Assembly (NCBI GenBank): GCA_028097785.1
Contig: JAOHFB010000025.1
Coordinates: 1-8,676, forward strand
DNA length: 8,676 bases
Reading direction: 5' to 3'
DNA from: Candidatus Pelagibacter sp.
Lineage (GTDB): Bacteria; Pseudomonadota; Alphaproteobacteria; Pelagibacterales; Pelagibacteraceae
Shown here: positions 5,904-8,676 of the stretch, in pieces
Position numbering within the stretch: position 1 is the first letter of the stretch
Layout of the letters: each line of letters starts with the position of its first letter
The notes under the pieces: generated by a model
Told to the model about the DNA's origin: nothing
Seen by the model: the letters and a program-made list of their open reading frames with translations, nothing else
Databases searched by the model: none
Position numbers and translations under genes: made by a program

Positions 5904-8122
5904 TAAATCATTCTCTCAGTAGATGTTACACTAAATGCCTCTATTGTGTCGTTTTTTTGGAAATCCATGTAATCTTTTACTGTAATTCCACACTCTTGAC
6001 CGTTACTAACCTGTTTTACTTGGTTTTTTTCTCTAAATAGAGTTCCAACTTTTCCTGTGTAAATGATTGCTCCGTCTCTAATTATTCTAACATCTGAAGT
6101 AGTAGTAATTTCACCTTCCATCACTTTTGACCCTGCCACTTTTCCAGCTCCTGAGACTTTAAAAATTTCTAAGATTTGAGCAGTTCCTGTAACTGTTTCT
6201 TGAATATCGGGAGATAATAATCCTGACATTTTTTGTTTTATATAATCTAAAACTTCATAAATAATATTATAGGATGAGATTTTAATTTTTTCATTTTCTG
6301 CTAATTTTTTTGCTTCCTTACTTGGCTTAACATTGAATGCAATTAAAACTGCATTTGAGGCTTTAGCTAAAGTAACATCTGTTTCAGTTACCATTCCTAT
6401 ATCTGCTAAAATTATTTTTGGTTTAACTTCATCGTGTTTAATCTGACCAATTGCATTCTTAATTGCTTCAGATGATCCATGTACATCAGATTTAATTATT
6501 AAATTTAATTCCTCTGCTGAATTATCTGAAAAAGCTGAGTCTTGCGTTGCAAATGTTAATGGGTTTTTGGCATCTTTACTTTCTTGAGCTCGGTTTTCAC
6601 TTAAAGTTTTTGCCTCTTTTTCATTATCAACAACTATAAAATCATCTCCAGATTTTGCTGCGCCGTTAACTCCTAAAATTTCAACTGGTGCTGATGGAGG
6701 TGCTTCATTTATATTTTTTCCTTTATCATCAATTATTGCTCTAACTTTTCCCCATTTCAAACCACTTACAAAAAAGTCTCCTCTTTTTAAAGTTCCAGTA
6801 GTTACTATGATTGTTGCAACAGGTCCTCTGCCAACATCAATTTTAGATTCTAATACAATTCCTGTAGCCTTAGATTCGAAATCAGTTTTTAAATCTAATA
6901 TTTCAGCTTGTAAAATAATTGCTTCAACCAATTTATCTAAATTCATTTTAGTTGTTGCTGAGATTTCAACCATTAAAGTATCACCTGATAAATCTTCAGC
7001 AATCAATTCATGCTCTAGTAATTGGTTTTTAATTTTTTGTGGATCTGCATCTGGTAAATCACATTTGTTAATAGCTACAACTATTGGAACATTTGCGGCT
7101 TTAGCGTGCTTTATAGACTCAACTGTTTGTGGTTTAACACCATCATCAGCAGCTACCACTAATACAACCACATCTGTTAATTTAGAACCTCTTGCTCTCA
7201 TTTCTGTAAATGCAGCGTGACCTGGTGTGTCAATAAAAGTTAATTTATTAGATTGGCTTTCTATTTGATAAGCTCCAATGTGTTGTGTTATTCCACCAAA
7301 TTCTCCAGATACAACATTTGCACTTCTTAAAACATCTAGCACTGAAGTTTTACCATGATCTACGTGACCCATTACAGTTATGATTGGTGGTCTATTTTTT
7401 AAATTTTCTACTCTTGTGGCTTTAATCTTTTGAATTATTTCTTCAGCTTTTTCTTCTCTAATTGGATTATGCCCAAACTCTTTTACTAAGTATTCAGCAG
7501 TATCAGCTGCTAATGTTTGATTGATGGTTACTGTTACGCCCATTCCAAATAAAAACTTAATAACATTACTCGATTGTTCAGCCATTCTGTTAGCAAGCTC
7601 TCTAACGGTAATAGCTTCTGGAATATTCACATCTCGTTTAACTGGTTTTAAATTTTCTTGAGCTTCTTCTTTAGTTAAATTTTTATTCTCTTTTTGCCTT
7701 GCTCTCTTAACAGAAGCTAAGCTTCTTTCTCTTGCTTCAATTTCGTCACTTAAAGCTCGAGAGACTGTTAATTTTAATTCTCTTTTTTTGGTTCCTGCTT
7801 TTAAAGTTTTTTTATCTTTATTATCATTGTCCCCTTTAAGTCTTTTTGTGGCTCTTTGCTCCGCCAACTTTCTTCGCTCAAAGTCGTTTGTTATTGGGGG
7901 TGATTTAGGTGCAAATGAGGGTTTTACAGGAGCTCCTCTATTAAATGTTGAGGTCGTTTTCGGCTTAAAGCTTCCAGGTCTAGACGATCCACCTCTGCTT
8001 GGAAATTTGCTTGGTTGTTTTTCTATTACTACAGAATTTTTTCCTTGAGTTTTTGCAAGCTCAATATTTTTGAACGATTTTTTGGCTGTGCCAGATATTG
8101 TTAATTTTGTTTTCTTTTCCAT
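5903..8122 (-). CDS. infB: Translation initiation factor IF-2
   Basis: IF-2 is the GTPase that recruits fMet-tRNA to the 30S subunit and promotes subunit joining. The 739-residue protein has a basic, Ser/Pro/Gly-rich disordered N-terminus (about 25-80), then the IF2 N-terminal fold IPEAITVRELANRM (about 168-180). The G domain follows with all five motifs: GHVDHGKT (252-259), GITQH (277-281), DTPGH (298-302), NKCD (352-355) and SAT (388-390). Beta-barrel domains and the C-terminal fMet-tRNA-binding domain follow, ending near EAFSVTSTERMI. The segment RERSLASVKRARQKE (about 131-145) is characteristic of alphaproteobacterial IF-2. The N-terminal extension is short compared with the 800-1000 residues common in that class, consistent with genome reduction. 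It starts 10 bases after nusA; the usual ylxR gene between them is absent. The ribosome binding site is weak (TGAG). Confidence 0.97.
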   Translation of the reverse strand: MEKKTKLTISGTAKKSFKNIELAKTQGKNSVVIEKQPSKFPSRGGSSRPGSFKPKTTSTFNRGAPVKPSFAPKSPPITNDFERRKLAEQRATKRLKGDNDNKDKKTLKAGTKKRELKLTVSRALSDEIEARERSLASVKRARQKENKNLTKEEAQENLKPVKRDVNIPEAITVRELANRMAEQSSNVIKFLFGMGVTVTINQTLAADTAEYLVKEFGHNPIREEKAEEIIQKIKATRVENLKNRPPIITVMGHVDHGKTSVLDVLRSANVVSGEFGGITQHIGAYQIESQSNKLTFIDTPGHAAFTEMRARGSKLTDVVVLVVAADDGVKPQTVESIKHAKAANVPIVVAINKCDLPDADPQKIKNQLLEHELIAEDLSGDTLMVEISATTKMNLDKLVEAIILQAEILDLKTDFESKATGIVLESKIDVGRGPVATIIVTTGTLKRGDFFVSGLKWGKVRAIIDDKGKNINEAPPSAPVEILGVNGAAKSGDDFIVVDNEKEAKTLSENRAQESKDAKNPLTFATQDSAFSDNSAEELNLIIKSDVHGSSEAIKNAIGQIKHDEVKPKIILADIGMVTETDVTLAKASNAVLIAFNVKPSKEAKKLAENEKIKISSYNIIYEVLDYIKQKMSGLLSPDIQETVTGTAQILEIFKVSGAGKVAGSKVMEGEITTTSDVRIIRDGAIIYTGKVGTLFREKNQVKQVSNGQECGITVKDYMDFQKNDTIEAFSVTSTERMI

Positions 8123-8132
8123 AGCTCATCAC

Positions 8133-8676
8133 TCAATCTTTGTAGACAATATTTCTCGCAGACATAATCAGTTCATCCGCTTCTTCTTTTGATAAAGCAA
8201 AATCTTCCAGGTATCCTTGGATTTTTACTCTTTCACCTTTAACGATATCAAATCCACCTGTTAGCTCGTCTGATGCTAAATCAGCAAAATCTTCTAAAGT
8301 TAGAATTTTTTGATCACCTAAAGTCATTAACATTCCAGGCGTTAGTCCTTTTAAATTTATCAAAGCATCTTGAAGACCTAATTCTTTTATTCTTTCTGAA
8401 ATATCTTCTTGATCCTTTTGATGAAATTCCTTTGCTCTTTCTATTAACGCTTTTGCAGTATCTTCTTCAATACCTTCGATTTTCATTAAACTTTCTGCAG
8501 TAGTATCTTTGATATCATCTATTGATGAAAACCCTTCAGCAACAAGTAATTGACCCAACGTTTCATCTAACTCTAAGTTTTTTACAAAATTTTCTGTTTT
8601 TTCTTTAAATTCAGATTGTCTTCTTTCTGAATCTTCTGCATCAGTCATTATATTAATTTCATAATTTAATAACTTA
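8133..8676 (-). CDS. nusA: Transcription termination/antitermination protein NusA (C-terminal part, runs off window)
   Basis: NusA binds RNA polymerase and nascent RNA, modulating pausing, termination and antitermination. About 180 C-terminal residues are visible. A frame starting at ATG 8648 would be 171 residues, but the frame is open to the window edge. The residues before that ATG (KLLNYEINIM) match the end of the second KH domain in NusA, where E. coli has GWELNVMT, so that Met is internal. Downstream are a linker (TDAEDSERRQSEF), then two helical NusA C-terminal repeats with helix-hairpin-helix motifs: LGQLLVAEGFSSIDDI with IEGIEEDTAKALIERA, and INLKGLTPGML with LTLEDFADLASDELTG. It closes with EADELIMSARNIVYKD, the family's usual ending. 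The two repeats suggest a long, proteobacterial-type NusA. First visible gene of the operon; its promoter lies outside the window. Confidence 0.95.
   Translation of the reverse strand, partial: KLLNYEINIMTDAEDSERRQSEFKEKTENFVKNLELDETLGQLLVAEGFSSIDDIKDTTAESLMKIEGIEEDTAKALIERAKEFHQKDQEDISERIKELGLQDALINLKGLTPGMLMTLGDQKILTLEDFADLASDELTGGFDIVKGERVKIQGYLEDFALSKEEADELIMSARNIVYKD

Noticed and set aside
5404..5922. 172-codon open frame on the plus strand across rpsO and rbfA
   Set aside because: It lies antisense to two clearly recognised genes, is rich in Phe/Ser/Ile as expected from the complement of Lys/Glu-rich codons, and has no family resemblance.
6807..7220. 137-codon plus-strand frame inside infB
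   Set aside because: It lies opposite the conserved IF-2 G domain. The opposite strand explains its openness, and no ribosome binding site or known motif is visible.
8133..8648. Stand-alone 171-residue helix-hairpin-helix protein starting at ATG 8648
   Set aside because: The frame continues upstream to the window edge with residues matching the end of the NusA KH2 domain, so this is the C-terminal part of a longer NusA.
1..8676. CRISPR array, tRNA/rRNA gene, insertion sequence, phage or defence module
   Set aside because: No regularly spaced direct repeats, cloverleaf-like sequence, transposase or integrase motifs were seen; nearly all bases are in recognised housekeeping genes.

Overview
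The window is AT-rich, compact and intron-free. Its genes are standard bacterial housekeeping genes whose protein signatures and gene order point to an alphaproteobacterium. The very short intergenic gaps, the lysine- and isoleucine-rich proteins and the trimmed protein ends suggest a streamlined marine lineage of the SAR11/Pelagibacterales type. That placement is inferred from composition and gene order and was not computed.

Left part (1-3089): the start of a Fur-family regulator of the Irr type runs leftward off the window edge. It is divergent from a rightward cluster, fabA-fabB-fabI, followed by a small DUF1737 gene. FabA makes and isomerises the cis unsaturated bond at C10, FabB elongates the unsaturated intermediates, and FabI reduces the enoyl-ACP, so the cluster is the anaerobic-type unsaturated fatty acid branch of type II synthesis. 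The 94-base irr/fabA gap holds a near-match to the iron control element (ICE) bound by Irr, overlapping a perfect 7-bp-arm palindrome and candidate promoters for both directions. This is the most informative regulatory signal in the window.

Middle (3090-3121): a GC-rich hairpin flanked by A and T runs lies between the convergent fab and pnp transcription units and probably terminates both.

Right part (3122-8676): a leftward translation/RNA-metabolism operon reads, in transcription order, nusA (only its C-terminal part is in the window), infB, rbfA, rpsO, pnp. The junctions are 10 bases, a 1-base overlap, 12 bases and 57 bases. Compared with the common alphaproteobacterial order nusA-ylxR-infB-rbfA-truB-rpsO-pnp, both ylxR and truB are missing from their usual places. 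The only sizeable gap, before pnp, is an unusual purine-rich leader built from degenerate RAAYG units. It contains an out-of-frame short ORF overlapping the pnp start.

I see no tRNA, rRNA, CRISPR, insertion sequence or phage gene. No undescribed multi-gene system is apparent. The points worth following up are the shared irr/fabA operator, the pnp leader, the two missing operon members and the shortened S15 and PNPase ends.
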